Assembly: GCA_009760855.2 (NCBI GenBank)
Contig: WPIO01000001.1
Location: forward strand, 22,242,001 to 22,306,000
Source of the DNA: Cristatella mucedo
Taxonomy: Eukaryota; Bryozoa; Phylactolaemata; Cristatellidae
Direction of reading: 5' to 3'
DNA: 64,000 nt
Below are positions 34,120 through 45,884 of the stretch, in pieces. The notes under the pieces were generated by a model. The model was not told where the DNA came from. It saw only the letters and a list, made by a program, of their open reading frames with translations, and did no database searches. A program made the position numbers and the translations under genes. Each line of letters starts with the position of its first letter. Within the stretch, counting starts at the first letter, position 1.

Positions 34120-34560
34120 TAACAATACACTTAATAATGCACCCTCTGAGTACTCATTCTCTTTCTAGTCGCTTTACATTTGCTGCAAAGGAAACACGAT
34201 CGAATGATGAGTAGTACCATGCTTGATGAACAACAAGAATAACACAGTTAGAGGTGAGATGCATAGGGTCAGCATGCAAGTGTGGTTAGTAGCAGCATGC
34301 AACAGTGTCAGCAGAGCGGGTGACGTGCAGCAGGAGGCCGAATTAAGAGGTAATATAGATAGCTAGGAACTCGAGGGAGAGAATAAACGGGCCTAGCAGC
34401 GAGTGGCAGAACTTTTAAGCCGATGCGCTGCTTGACGGCGAGGAATCAGTGCAGGTCGGGGAACGGTTTAATTAATGTGGCGATTGCGATGTCCAGGACA
34501 GACAAGCTTAGCTGTAAGAATTTGCAACAAATGCTAGCACCTGATTGCACAGGCATGAAG
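34120..34560 (-). mobile_element. LINE A 3' UTR and ORF2 fragment, minus strand
   Basis: Complement of the tail (cacttaataatgcaccc, tttacatttgctgcaaagg), then the 3' UTR, then ORF2 codons up to about 34560. The middle is deleted. Confidence 0.75.
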
Positions 34561-34624
34561 CAATTAACCTGAGTCTAGGTGGCATGCCACGACTGCATTG
34601 ACCAGCCAGTCTGAGGTTTCCTTT

Positions 34625-35874
34625 TCTCCAGAGTTTTAATGTGAACGGACGAAAAACATCCGAGATACCTCTGAAATACGGGGTACCTCAGGGCTCCATG
34701 CTGGGTCCGGTTCTTTTCACGGTGTATACTCTCCCTCTTGCTGATGTGATTGCCAAGCACAATCTAGGCTTTCACTTCTATGCGGACGACACTCAGTTGT
34801 ACGTTTGCTTTGATCCCTCCCAGCCTTCGAGCATCTCAAATTCACTCAACTCACTTGCTGCATGCATTGATGACATCCGCACATGGATGGCAGCAAATTT
34901 TCTAAAACTAAATTATGATAAAACTAACTTACTATTTATGGGCAAACCCAGTGTGATTCACAAATTGGAAAGGCTGACGCTCAAAATTGGCTCTGCCAGC
35001 ATATCTCCTGATGAATCTGCACGAAATCTAGGTATCATGTTCCAAAGTGACTTTTCGTTAGACAACCACATTAGGTCCACAATCAAGTCTGCCTGCTTTC
35101 AGCTGCATAACATTGCTAAAATTCGGGCTTGTTTAGATAAGGATGCCACATCTCAGTTGGTCTATGCATTTGTGACATCCCGTCTTGACTTCTGTAACTC
35201 ACTGCTTGCTGGCCTACCGGCATGTGCAATCAGGCGATTACAGCTGGTGCAAAACTCTGCAGCTAGGCTTGTCTGTCGTGAGCGTCGCAGCCGCCACATC
35301 ACACCACTTCTTGCCGACCTGCACTGGCTACCAGTCAAGCAACAGATCGACTTCAAGGTTCTGCCGCTCACTTTTAGGTCCCTTCCTTCTTTGGCTCCAG
35401 CCTAGCCATCAGATCTACTGCCCCACCAGGCCAAGCATCGTACCCCCGGCTTTTCAGAAACTAACCGTTTACCTCAGATGCCCTCAGATCCTGCATGGAG
35501 ATCGTGCATTTAGTTCGGATGCTCCCAAAGCCTGGAGCTCACTCCCGACTTGCGTCACGTCATCCCCTGACTTGACCAGATTTAAAAAGAAATTAAGAAA
35601 CCACCTATTTATGACAGCACTTAGTGGGTCCCTGTGATTCGTAATTTATGTGCTTGTGCGTTCTGATACAGTGCATGCTGTCACTAACCACACTTGCATG
35701 CGGACCCTGAGCATGTCACCCCTAACCATATTCATATTTTTTATCAAGCATGATACCACTCACCATTCAATCGTGTTTCCTTTGCAGCAAATGCAAAAAA
35801 CCTAGAAAGAGATCGAGTTCTCTGATGGTGCTTTATCAAGTGTATTATTGTTGTTGTTATTATTATTATCTAAG
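34625..35874 (+). mobile_element. LINE A, best-preserved copy, RT domain to tail
   Basis: A 254-codon frame from 34641 contains GVPQGSMLGPVLFTVYTLPL, the catalytic YADD (34779-34790), WMAANFLKLNYDKTNLLFMG and HWLPVKQQIDF. It stops early at TAG (35403-35405), where sister copies read on; a frameshift then leads into the RAFSS...SGSL C terminus (35637), 3' UTR, tail and (att)n near 35860. Clade CR1/L2-like by RT style; the element is 5'-truncated and dead. Confidence 0.92.
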
Positions 35875-36000
35875 CAGGCCAGACACATTATTTGAAACTT
35901 TGCCATACGTAGAACATGCACACGGGAAGTAAAACTATGGGCACTGGTTCCCGTAGCCGATAAAAGATACTAGACTTATCACTCGGTCAGCATTCGGGAC

Positions 36001-36330
36001 TTGTCTTTCTCGGCCTGCAAACATTTTTGTTGCTCAAACACATGGCCATTACTACTCCAGAGCATTTTGCGGAAAGTAGGAGAACTCGACAGTGGAGGTA
36101 AAGTAATCAAAGTGCGGAAGGTCATTTTGGAGCGGGACATAGAAACTGAATTCAAAAGCTACTGGAGAAACTCTGACCGAGCCATTTTTGAAGAATATGC
36201 CTTCAACATTCTGAGTAAAACCAAGGTTTTCTCAAAACAAGGAAAAGAGTTTCTATCTCCATTCAATTTTAGAAAGGTGGCTTCAATCCATGCGCTCGTC
36301 CGCATTGCAGTCGACGAGGGAGCTTACTGA
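36001..36330 (+). CDS. Unidentified ORF, 109 codons
   Basis: I do not recognise this protein. After a Cys-rich start it is hydrophilic and mixed-charge with a non-repetitive middle (SDRAIFEEYAFNILSKTKVF, KQGKEFLSPFNF), which looks more like real coding sequence than the low-complexity frames nearby. A second frame at 36439-36606 (YFNGSREDQRTVADKIRSLR) ends at a possible donor (aag/gttagt) and may belong with it. It lies between LINE A copies and could be a piece of an unknown transposon or a lone exon. Confidence 0.25.
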   Translation: MSFSACKHFCCSNTWPLLLQSILRKVGELDSGGKVIKVRKVILERDIETEFKSYWRNSDRAIFEEYAFNILSKTKVFSKQGKEFLSPFNFRKVASIHALVRIAVDEGAY

Positions 36331-36609
36331 GCTCGAGGTGCTGGAAGGTAGAGGAATATCAATTACGCCCCCCGACGCTCTGCGTCTTCTTCATAAAAAG
36401 GAAAGCCTAGACACTGCCTCGAGATTGAATCGACGACAGTGAGGGTAGAGATTTATTTAAAAAAAAAGTGCACCTTTCACTTATCCATGGGGCACCCATA
36501 CTTTAACGGGTCACGGGAAGACCAAAGGACGGTTGCCGATAAAATCCGTTCCCTGAGATATCGCACTAAGATAGCGTATAAACGTGCCGAGAAGAAGGCC
36601 CCATTCAAG

Positions 36610-36950
36610 GTTAGTGCCGGCAGAGAGAGCCGAAGTCAAAGGTCAGCTCGCATGACCAGTCACGTGAGGCTAGCGAGCGCTCGTTTCTGTGCCCTCGATT
36701 CGCCGCACGCTTCGCCGCCAGCGACGCCGTGAGATGCGTACTACTTGGCCGCGTCCAGCTCTCGTCCGCAATCGCCACAAGGAAGGGAGGGAGGAAGGGA
36801 GGGAGTTCGTTGCACTTTCCGGTCTACTCGCAGAAGTGAAGCAAAAACGTCGATTGAGCCCGTCGCCGGGCCAGCGGAGATAACTTTCCCTCACCGCAAT
36901 CGGCTGCCATTAGCAATCGTAAGCTGCCACTAAGCTCTACCGGTTCTCTC
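36610..36950. other. CpG-rich, purine-rich block
   Basis: Contains gtcacgtgagg, several gcgcc/ccgcc clusters and a ggaagggagg tandem at 36780-36805. It could be a promoter-type island; no gene is attached to it with confidence. Confidence 0.3.
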
Positions 36951-36954
36951 TTAG

Positions 36955-37670
36955 GCCAACTTCCTTAAATAAATGAAGAGAAAACCAACTTATTAATTAT
37001 TGGCAAACCATGTATTGCCCAGGAAACTTGAATGCCTAACCCTCAAAAGTGGCCCGTCTATATTATCTCCTGTGGGTTGTGCACGGCATGTGGGTGTCCT
37101 TTTTCAAAGTGACTTTTACTAGATCAGTAAATCAGCTCCACAGTCTAATCTGCTTACTTTAACTTGAGTGACATTGCAAGCATTGGGGCTTGCTTAAATA
37201 AAGACAACATCGCCCAGCAGGTCCATGCATTCGTGATATTCCGACTAGACTTCTGTAACTCCCTACTGGTAAATCTTCCTTACCGTGCAAGAGGACGCTT
37301 ACATTCTGTGCATAACTCGGCAGCTATCGGCTTTTATCGGTCGTAAACGTCGAAACCGCCGCTTTACGGCACTTTACGCTCAGCATCTTCACTGGGTGCC
37401 CATGAAGCAGATTATCGACTTCAAGATTCTCTCACGCACCTTTAGGTCCCTCCATTATCTTGCCCGGGCCTATCTGTCTGAATTACTTTCGTACCAGGCC
37501 TTCCGTCACCCCGCCTGCTCGTCTGACTCTGGACGATTGGTTGTGCCCGCTGTCGAACTTCGAATCTCTTGGAGACCACGCCCCCCGAATTCGTATAAAC
37601 ACTACCAATTGACATCACGTCATCTCCCGATCCGACGGTATCTAAACGAAGCTAAAAACTTAAGAGTTCC
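36955..37670 (+). mobile_element. LINE A-like fragment, divergent
   Basis: Peptides [40 protein letters not shown] and RSLHYLARAYLSELL match the same ORF2 region with many changes. There is no tail. Probably a different subfamily. Confidence 0.75.
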
Positions 37671-38364
37671 TCGTAGCTTCTGCTCACTCAGAGTGTTTCG
37701 TTTTTTTACGTGATTGAGCTTTAGGAAACTGTTCACGTCGTGGCTAAGCGCTAGAGTGATTTGCTTTTGAACGGCACCCCAGTGAAATTGTCTTTTTCCT
37801 TCTGCTGTCATTAAGCCAGTCTCTTAAGCTTAAGGAGCCACTTTAAGTCCTCAAGCTATCTATAAAAAGCATCTTTTCGTAAAAATAAGAGTTAGTTATA
37901 CTGATGTAGCAATTTTTTTTTTTTTTGATTATCGGGGAACGTTTTAAGGGACAGTTTCCAGCATTTCCTCAGGGACTTTAAAACGGCAAGCAGTCAAACG
38001 TAATAAGGAGTGGTCTTACCGAGTGAATATGAGATGAGTTCCTAGCTAATAATAGCCAATGGCAACAATTGTAGTGTGTTGTTGCATTCGTTACACATTG
38101 GTTTCAGGCAGTCACCTTAGCCTGTTGCGTAGTGCACATGTACGAGCATGTACAGGTACATGCAAATAAGCCAGTGGCGGTACCTCATGGCATACATGCG
38201 TGCACGTTTGCATGTGCGTCCAGAGAGAGGCAGTTCCAGTATACAGTTTATTTAACGGAGCGCCGGCTTATGCTAGCTTACTACGTTCCATATTGAAACT
38301 GGCATCGTTTCTTTTACTTGTTGTTCACCCTGCAGGTAAGATTGACGCTGCCGAATGAACACTT
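37671..38364. other. Intergenic, no feature seen
   Basis: Contains a T-run near 37912-37926. No coding or repeat family recognised. Confidence 0.5.
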
Positions 38365-38548
38365 ATAATAATAATTCACTTGATAAAGCGCCATCAAAGA
38401 ACTTAATCTCTCTCTAGGTGCTTTACATTTGCTGCAAAGTGAAATGCAATTGAATGGTAAGTAAAATCATGCTTGAAAAACGAACACAATGAATAATATG
38501 GTTAGGGGTGACATGCACAGGGTCAGCATGCGAATGTGGTTAGTGGAA
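38365..38548 (-). mobile_element. LINE A 3' UTR and tail, minus strand
   Basis: (taa)n, ttcacttgataaagcgcc, ctctctctaggtgctttac, then the 3' UTR complement ggttaggggtgacatgcaca. Confidence 0.8.
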
Positions 38549-39169
38549 TTTGACTCAGTCGACACGCTTTGCGGAACTACGACGGTGTAAGCTTTCAGCA
38601 AAGTGCAGTCGCGTAATTCCAAAGAACCGGATAGCTGAATGGAATTGCTGGTGCAGCCACGCTCCCTGACCTGCTCAAGTCTTCGCAAGAGAAGCCCCTG
38701 CCATTCTTATTCAAGGAGGGCGCTCGGAGCATCTTAGGCTTGAAGGCATTCAGCTCTCTGAGGATGCCACTCAAATATCTCAGGTTTATTATTAAAGGTT
38801 GACTTAGGCATGCGTGAGCATAGATTCAACTCCCGAGCCCGCACATGACTAAGTCTTCTCTTACCCATGCTACTGAGCTACGACAACTTGGACATGGACA
38901 TGTAAATCCGGGCTTGGACATGTCTATGAAGTCGGCTGTCGGCTCAGCCGTGAGCAAGCGCATTTGCATGCTTACGTTTTATTCCGCCCGCGAACTCCTG
39001 CCTGATTGATTCATTTACACGAACCTAAATTTCCGCCTAATCGCCTCCTCCAGGAAAGAGATTTCTCAAGGAGCTTAGCTGTATGCCTTTGTCACTCACG
39101 GCCACCCTTTCTGTTAAGAACGAGGTGCACCCACGTTGCTGGTGCTGCGTGGGGAGACCAGCTCAGCCG
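38549..39169. other. Intergenic, no feature seen
   Basis: Unassigned sequence between a LINE A tail and the satellite-like array. Confidence 0.5.
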
Positions 39170-42095
39170 TATTGCTGTATTGACATGGGCCTTTGCCATT
39201 AACTACAATACAGTGACCGAGAGCTGGCATTACCAACGGAATTTCCTAGGTGCAAAAGAAATAGAGTATACACGAACGAGAAATCAAAATGAGAGCGTCA
39301 CCCAGCAGCGTCCAGTCTATTTTTAATAGACCGTTATAGATTTCCGTATTTTCCCAGGCCGTTGCCGTCGATTGCTGTGCATTGACCTCGCATGTACGTT
39401 CATAATTCGTTGATAGGATGCGGTTGCAATTTTAATACAGCACAGTTACGCAAGAAAATTGTGATCGTCTCTGACCAGCTTCGTTTGTAATTGTAACAGA
39501 CATCACAGATTGCTGTATTGCCTCGGGCAATTGCCGTCAATTGCCATGGATTTCCCAAGGTGGAACGCGATAAAGGACAGAATGTGCGCCCACAGTGAGC
39601 GTTATGTGGGAGGATAATTACAAATTCAAACAGCCAATTTACAGAAAATTTGAACTAGATTGCTGCAGAGACCGGGCCATTGCCGTCGGTTGCCCTCGAT
39701 TGTGCCTTTGTCGATTGTATACAAGGATGTGGCTGCACTTTTAATGCAATCTAGTGCAATACGCAAGACAAGTTGGAGCTTCTCTCAGCAACTGTCGGTC
39801 CATTTGTAACTGACCGTTATGGATTGGCGTATTTTCCCGGGCCATTGCCGTCGATTGCCGTGTGTTACCGTCGATTGAACGCGCACAATGGGTGAAAATT
39901 ATGCGTGCACACAGGTACGTGTTACGTGGAATGAGAGTTGCAGTTTATTGCAGCCAATCTTGTCGATTCTCCACGGATTTCGCTATCGGCCCCTACCAAT
40001 GCTGTTGATTGCCGTACATTGCTGACAGTTAACAAATAAAATATCTTGAAAATTCCACGGTTTTACTTTGAACGCATCGGCATGCTATATGTAATGACAA
40101 TTGAGGCATCCGCGCTGCCAGTTTCTCTTCAATTTGCCGGGAATTGGGGTATTGGCCCAGGACATTGTTGTCGATTGCGGTTCATTGCTCGCGACTGTAC
40201 GTTCGCGATTGGTTGAAAGGATTTGATTGCACTTTCAACACAGTGGGCTGTGACAAGTAAGATGTATTTGATCTTGGCCCAGTCACTTTCCAGTGACTTG
40301 CGATGGACCATAATGGATTGCCGTATTTGCCCGTGCCATTGCCGTCGATTGCCATACATTACCCAAGATTGAACGGTCAGAGCTGGTTGAAAGGGTTGAA
40401 AGTATGTTCTCGAGCAGTGAAATGTTACGTGGAACGAGAATTGGAGCTTGGTGCAGCCGATTTCTCGTCGATTTGCCACGGATTTCGGTATTAGTCCCTG
40501 CCATTGCTGTCGATTGCCGTGCATTGTTGACAATTAACGTACAAGTTAGCTTGAAAGTCCTACGATTTCACTTATAGCACAAAGAAATGTGAAATGGGAA
40601 GACAATTGGCACTTCGTGCTGCCAATTTAGTGTCGACTTGCCACGGATTGTAGTGGATTGTTACTTCGAGCCGAGCCGTTGCCCTAGATTGCCATGAATT
40701 GCCCGAGATTGTACGAGCGCAGTTCCTTGAAATGATGTGGTTAACTTTAACCAGTGTGCTTTGTAGCATGCACTAAAAATTGGAGCATTGCGAAACCAAT
40801 TTCAGGGCATTTTGCATCAGATTGCTGTAAATTGAGGTATTGGCCCGGGCCATTGCAGTCAATTGCTGTGCACTGCTACCGAATGATCGAGGCGATTGCA
40901 GTGAAATTGTGGGATTACACAATAACCAAAAATTAGAGCAACGTGCAATCACTATTCGAGCTTAAAGTGTAAGTATTCTTGTCATTTTTCGGCGGATTGC
41001 GGTACATTGACGTACACGCCCTGGCTGCAGTCGATTACAGTGCATTGCTGCAGAATGGTCGAGGCAATTAGAGTGAAGTTATGCGAGTACACAATAACCG
41101 AAGAGTAGAGCAGCGTTCAATCATAACTAGAGCTTCTAGTGTACGCGTTCTGGTCGCTGTGTGGCGGATTGCAGCGGATTTCGGAGGGATTGAGGTGGAT
41201 TTCAGTATGGGACCGGGTCGTTGCAGTCGATTGCAATTCATTTCGTGAGAACACGTGCGCATAATGGAGCGAATTTTTTGGATGCGCTTTGAACTGGGTC
41301 AAGTCCTATATGAAATATCAATTAGAGCTTCGCGATGGCGATTTGAGGATGATTTGCAGTGGAATATAGTGGATTGCGGTAGTTTTCCAGGTCATTTCAG
41401 GCGATTGCCACCCATTACCGCAGTGCAAGGCTGCACAATGTTTTTATTTTACATGGTTGTGCACACAGCACGGTGCACTTTAATATGCAAAAAAAACTGG
41501 AGCTCGGCGCAATGTATTTCGATTTTTTATGCGGCGGATTCTGTGTATTGGAGTGGATTGCGGTTTTGGCACGGGCTACTGCAGTCGATTGCAGCGCATT
41601 GCATGAGAACGGCCGTGCCAATGCAAGGGAAATTTTTTAATGCAATTTTTGCAGTGTGCTGTCACATGCAATCAAAAAAGGAGCTTTTGATCAGGATTTA
41701 TTTCGTTGCGTGGTGGAATGCAGTGGATTGCGATATTGCCCAGGGCCACTGCAATCTTATTTCAATGAACTTCGTGAGAACGCGTGGGCGGAATCTCGCG
41801 AATGTTTCTGGGTACATTGTACGTGTAGCGTGATTTGATATTCCAAACTTGTTGGAGCTGTCCGCAGCTGATTTGTGATAGATTTGATGGGAATTAGAAT
41901 GAATTTCGGTGGATTTCGGTGGATTTCGGTACAGGCGTCCGGCGTCAAAGCTCATTTGCATAAATGCGCGTGCGCACAACAATAAGAAATATGGTAGACG
42001 GATAAATTCAAACATGTACTACAAAATCAGCGAAAAATTTGAGCTCGGCAATGCTTACGTCTGGTCGTTGTTAGCCTAATAGAGTGGATTGCGGG
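39170..42095. repeat. Satellite-like array, ~17 diverged units of ~170 bp
   Basis: A core cattgccgtcgattgccgtg, variously mutated, recurs near 39196, 39363, 39533, 39682, 39847, 40001, 40167, 40341, 40506, 40681, 40855, 41027, 41223, 41398, 41581, 41751 and 41940. Spacing is 149 to 196 bp, mostly 165-175. A second landmark (attggagctt...gcagccgattt) recurs about half a unit away. Several units have lengths divisible by 3, so open frames cross units on the minus strand (40129-40533). These are an effect of the repeat and not evidence of a gene. Confidence 0.85.
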
Positions 42096-42540
42096 TGGAC
42101 CTTGGTAACTCTTCGAGCCTCCAGGTGGGTGCTGCCAAAAAGGAGCTGCTGCGTCGTGTAATTGTTGCTGCCTGACCTTGGGTCTGAAGAGTGGCGACGG
42201 ATACACAGGATAGAGGGGCAGTGGGCAGTGAACGCACGGCCGACCAGTCGGGGGCTGTCTGGCTGGGAGTGCGGAGTGTCACTTTTGAATAAAGGACTTT
42301 TAATACTTCAACAAGCCCATGATCTGTCCTCAGTGTGAGGCCCATTCTGTCCGTTGGACTCCGCCGGCGGGGGCAGAGCAGCGACGTGGGCATGCAGCAC
42401 GTGGGCATGCAGCACCCGGCTACAGCAACCCATTCCATCTATGCAAGTGCTTCGTTCTGCCGTTGACATATTTTTACAGCCCATATTCTCCGTCTTGCGG
42501 GTTTAATCTCCGAGCACAATCTCGGCTTTCGTTTTTGGAG

Positions 42541-42692
42541 CTAGTTTGGCTCAGTGGCTAAGGTACTCGCCCCGACCAAGGTCTGGCCGAGGCCGTGGGC
42601 TCGAGCTCCGAGGCACATGTGAAGCACGCCTGAATTGAGATTAAGTTCTCTTGGGGAGCTATAGAAATAAATTATATTTATTAAATATTTAT
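42541..42692 (+). mobile_element. SINE1 inserted inside a LINE A copy
   Basis: Same organisation as the 29588 copy (tggctcagtgg A box, gggctcgagctcc B box, LINE-like tail, AT-rich end). The LINE reading ...EHNLGFR ends just before it, and the RT catalytic-loop codons (ttctatgcagatgac) resume just after it. Confidence 0.85.
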
Positions 42693-43406
42693 TCTATGCA
42701 GATGACACGCTGCTATAGCTTACTCTGATGCACCACATCCCTTCTTTAAAGCAATCCTCTTAACTACTTAGAGGCTGAGTCCCGCCGACATTCGTACTCG
42801 GGTGGGGGGCACCTAACTCACTCTAACACCGCCACATCATTAGACCATCGTGCCAATCTAGCTATCATCGACAGACCTATTGCCACTGAAAATCTTAAAA
42901 ATTTCTCTGCCAAGCCTTTGCAAGTAATCTGGATGCCCTCTTCTAGAATTACCTCTCGCTCGATCGAGACAGCTCCACTTTCAAGCCAGCCATTTCCAGC
43001 TATAGATCTACTCGCCCACCAGGCTAAGCATCGTATCACTTGCTTTTCGGAATCTAACAGTTTACCAATACCTCGTACAAACCTCAAATCCTTCGGAGAC
43101 CGTGCATTTAGTTCATATGCTCCCAAAGCCTGGAACTCCCTCCCAACCTGTGTCAGAACATCCCCTGACCTGACCACATTTAAAAGGAACTTAAAAACAC
43201 ACCTATTTAGGACAGCATTTAGTGGGTCCCTGTGATTCGTCCTTGATGTGCTTATGCGTGCTGACACTGTGCATGCTGCCACTAACCACATTTGCATGCT
43301 GACCCTGTGCATGTCACCCCTAACCATGTTATTCATTCTGTTTTATCAAGCATGATTTTACTCACCATTCAATTGAATTTTCCTCTGCAGCAAATGTAAA
43401 GTGTCT

Positions 43407-43407
<1 letters not shown>

Positions 43408-43465
<58 letters not shown>
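43408..43465. repeat. (GA)n microsatellite inside a LINE tail
   Basis: GA run with one interruption (gagcgag), located exactly where other LINE A tails have AAAGAGA. Confidence 0.92.
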
Positions 43466-43468
<3 letters not shown>

Positions 43469-43517
43469 AGTTCTCTGAGGGCGCTTTATCAAGTGCATTA
43501 TCATTATTATTATTATC

Positions 43518-44069
43518 CACTGAATTGGATTGCAGGAAAAAATGCCCATCTGAAAGGACTAACCCGAGGAGCACAAATTGCCAATGCTGCCGAATCCGAG
43601 TCAACTCGGCAGCTTTGGTGTCAACGTAACAGTGATTTCCGACCAAACTATTCGTGTCACACTAACCGTGCAAGGTTGCATTCTAGTTTCACTATTTTAA
43701 GTCTAAAAGTTCGTAGGGCAAGTTGACCCATCTTCCGGTTGCTCGGACCGCGCGGGCTGACTCTCGCGTTGAACTTCTGCTCAGGGAAAAGTAGCCATAT
43801 TTACTGCAGACCTTAATTTTGATACCGATACTGCCATGCTGATTAAACTCCACGTACTTCTCCCGAGGGGGGGGGGTATTTTTTTGCATAATCATTTGCC
43901 GGCAGTTCAAATCGCGCTAGATAAAATTGGGTTTATCGTTTCTTTTCTGTCTGAGGGTTCGAGTTTGAAATACCGCGTGCCTTCCGCAGAAAGTAATAAA
44001 TCGTGACGTCCTAAGCAGCGTAGATGTGCAGCAAGTGTGCTGCTGGGGAAGCACTATGATACTTTTACG
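43518..44069. other. Intergenic, no feature seen
   Basis: No coding or repeat family recognised. A G-run is at 43867-43876. Confidence 0.5.
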
Positions 44070-44275
44070 TTACTCACTACCTCAACTGCTCTCCTGACTC
44101 TGCTATGCTTTCCAAATTATCTTTTTTGCGTGAGACGAGGTCTGTTGGCTACCGAATGCGTACCGAAAGCCGCTTAGGCTGTGAGTGCGCTATACAAAAC
44201 TCTTCTGCGAAACACCCACGTGGTCTTTATGACTTTTTTGGAGTTACAGACGGAGATACATGACATTGCAATGAC
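44070..44275 (+). mobile_element. LINE B 3' end
   Basis: actcactacctcaactgctc, gaaagccgcttaggctgtga, ggagttacagacggagatac. Confidence 0.8.
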
Positions 44276-44767
44276 AAAGCAAACCATAGATGAGGCGTTA
44301 AACATGAGCTGCTGCAGACCAGCCAAAAAAGCAGGCAGAAACTTGGGTGCTCTCTCTGCGATGTCTTCGCTGTAAAAATAAGGCATAGTAAAATAAACAA
44401 TAAGTAAAAATAATAAAAGCAAGTGTCTTTCCGGATGCTTGGCAGCTCAAGCAACTCCGCGATCTGCTACCCAGACTAAAAAGCGCTGTGTTTTGCTAAA
44501 ACAGTGTGAATTTACAAACACCACTGACGATGGCTGACCGTGTCCGTGCCTCGCCGACCATCCTGCTACGAAACGCTCCCGAATCACGAAACCAACAGTT
44601 GCCCCTGTAGGTGGAGTCGTGTCTCGCCTGCTAATAATGTGGGGGTATCCGAGATGAATAGCGGCGGTCTCAGGATTAAATTGCGATCGTTTCGAGGCTA
44701 AAAGATTGAAATGGCTTAAAATAGCTTTCAATTAGGTCACGGATTTTTCATGAAGCTGCTAGACAAT

Positions 44768-44943
44768 GAGAGCAGTAATGGCACACCAGGTAAGGCGCTT
44801 TCTTTTCAAGACCTTGTTCTGGAGGTCGTAGGTTTGATTCCTGTGGTGGGCGATCCTTTCTAGCCACTGCAAACGGTGGTGGAAGCCGTAAAGGCTCTTC
44901 TGTCGCTGTAAGAAGGAGGCTGTTAATACATAAAGTATCTATT
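44768..44943 (+). mobile_element. SINE2, intergenic
   Basis: Contains tggcacaccaggtaagg, ggaggtcgtaggtttgattcc, gtgggcgatcctttc, aaggctcttctgtcgct and ggctgttaata. The B box is slightly mutated. Confidence 0.8.
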
Positions 44944-45244
44944 CATAAAAGAACAGTTTCTTGTTGGTGATAATTTCTAAAACTTTGCCTTTGAGCGTAC
45001 GGCAACATCTGCACTGAAGCAGGACGGAATTGGAGCGAAGAAAGACGAATGTCCTAAAATTAATCACCCACCTCTAAATGAAGCTGCGATGGCTGGTCCT
45101 ACATATTCAGACTAAAACAAAGCGGGGAGTATATCATAAAAGTATTCCATACTGGGGTTGCAAGGAATTTCAAACTGCTCACCAGACCTATATAGCCGTG
45201 GTAAATTTACTTTCTTAATAATAATGGTAATAATGATACATTCG

Positions 45245-45382
45245 TATAGCAAATGTAAAGCGCCTAGAAAGAGATTAAGTTCTCTGAGGGCGCTTTATCA
45301 AGTGCAATATTATTATTATTATTATTATTAGTATAGCCTCCTCGGACTTTGTCTCTTTCTAGGCACTTTACATTTGTAGTTC
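45245..45382. mobile_element. Two LINE A tails, inverted to each other
   Basis: A plus-strand tail (45245-45332) runs through (att)n and is followed at once by a minus-strand tail fragment (tctttctaggcactttacatt, 45353-45375). No bodies are attached. Confidence 0.65.
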
Positions 45383-45884
45383 TTACCTGACTGTTGGCCG
45401 GTTTTACCAGCCAGACCGGTCTTACCATTAGATAGTAGACAGTCAGGCCTGCATGGTAATGCAGCACTGAAAATTTCCGTAATTAGTCATGGCAATATGC
45501 TAGTTGATAATTACTGCATCAGCGGTGATCAGGATCACGTGGCGAATGACCATTGAAGTCAGAAAGCAGCGCACCAATCACGGCAACAGAGATGCTAGTC
45601 CATAGGAGGCATGCATTGCATTGAAACGGCTATAACCACTTCAACTCGGCGATGAGGCGATCAAAGTCCAACTTGCTGTGGAAGAGCATCCGGAGTGTGC
45701 AAGATGCGTTTGAGGAGAAAGTTATGAGGAAGAATGAGGAAGCTAACAAAATGACGCTTTGCACACAGATGCACCACGGACGTTGCACTTTACTCTTCGT
45801 CTACTTTAAAACGGAGCCAGGTGAACTGGCTCGCCTGACCGAACACAAGTACAGTAAAGCATGAAGCAATTGTAGATGGTCTAA

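Larger units (their letters stand above)
42440..43517 (+). mobile_element. LINE A copy split by SINE1, GA-expanded tail
   Basis: RT segment before the SINE (42440-42540), catalytic loop codons and decayed middle after it (42693-42990), then a well-kept C terminus ([20 protein letters not shown] to the stop at 43235), 3' UTR and tail. In the tail the AGAGA arm has grown into about 56 bp of (GA)n. Confidence 0.85.

Noticed and set aside
42076-42440. Possible solo LTR (aataaaggactttt with GC-rich flanks)
   Set aside because: One AATAAA and a suggestive layout only. I found no matching second LTR, no clear TG...CA ends and no target duplication.
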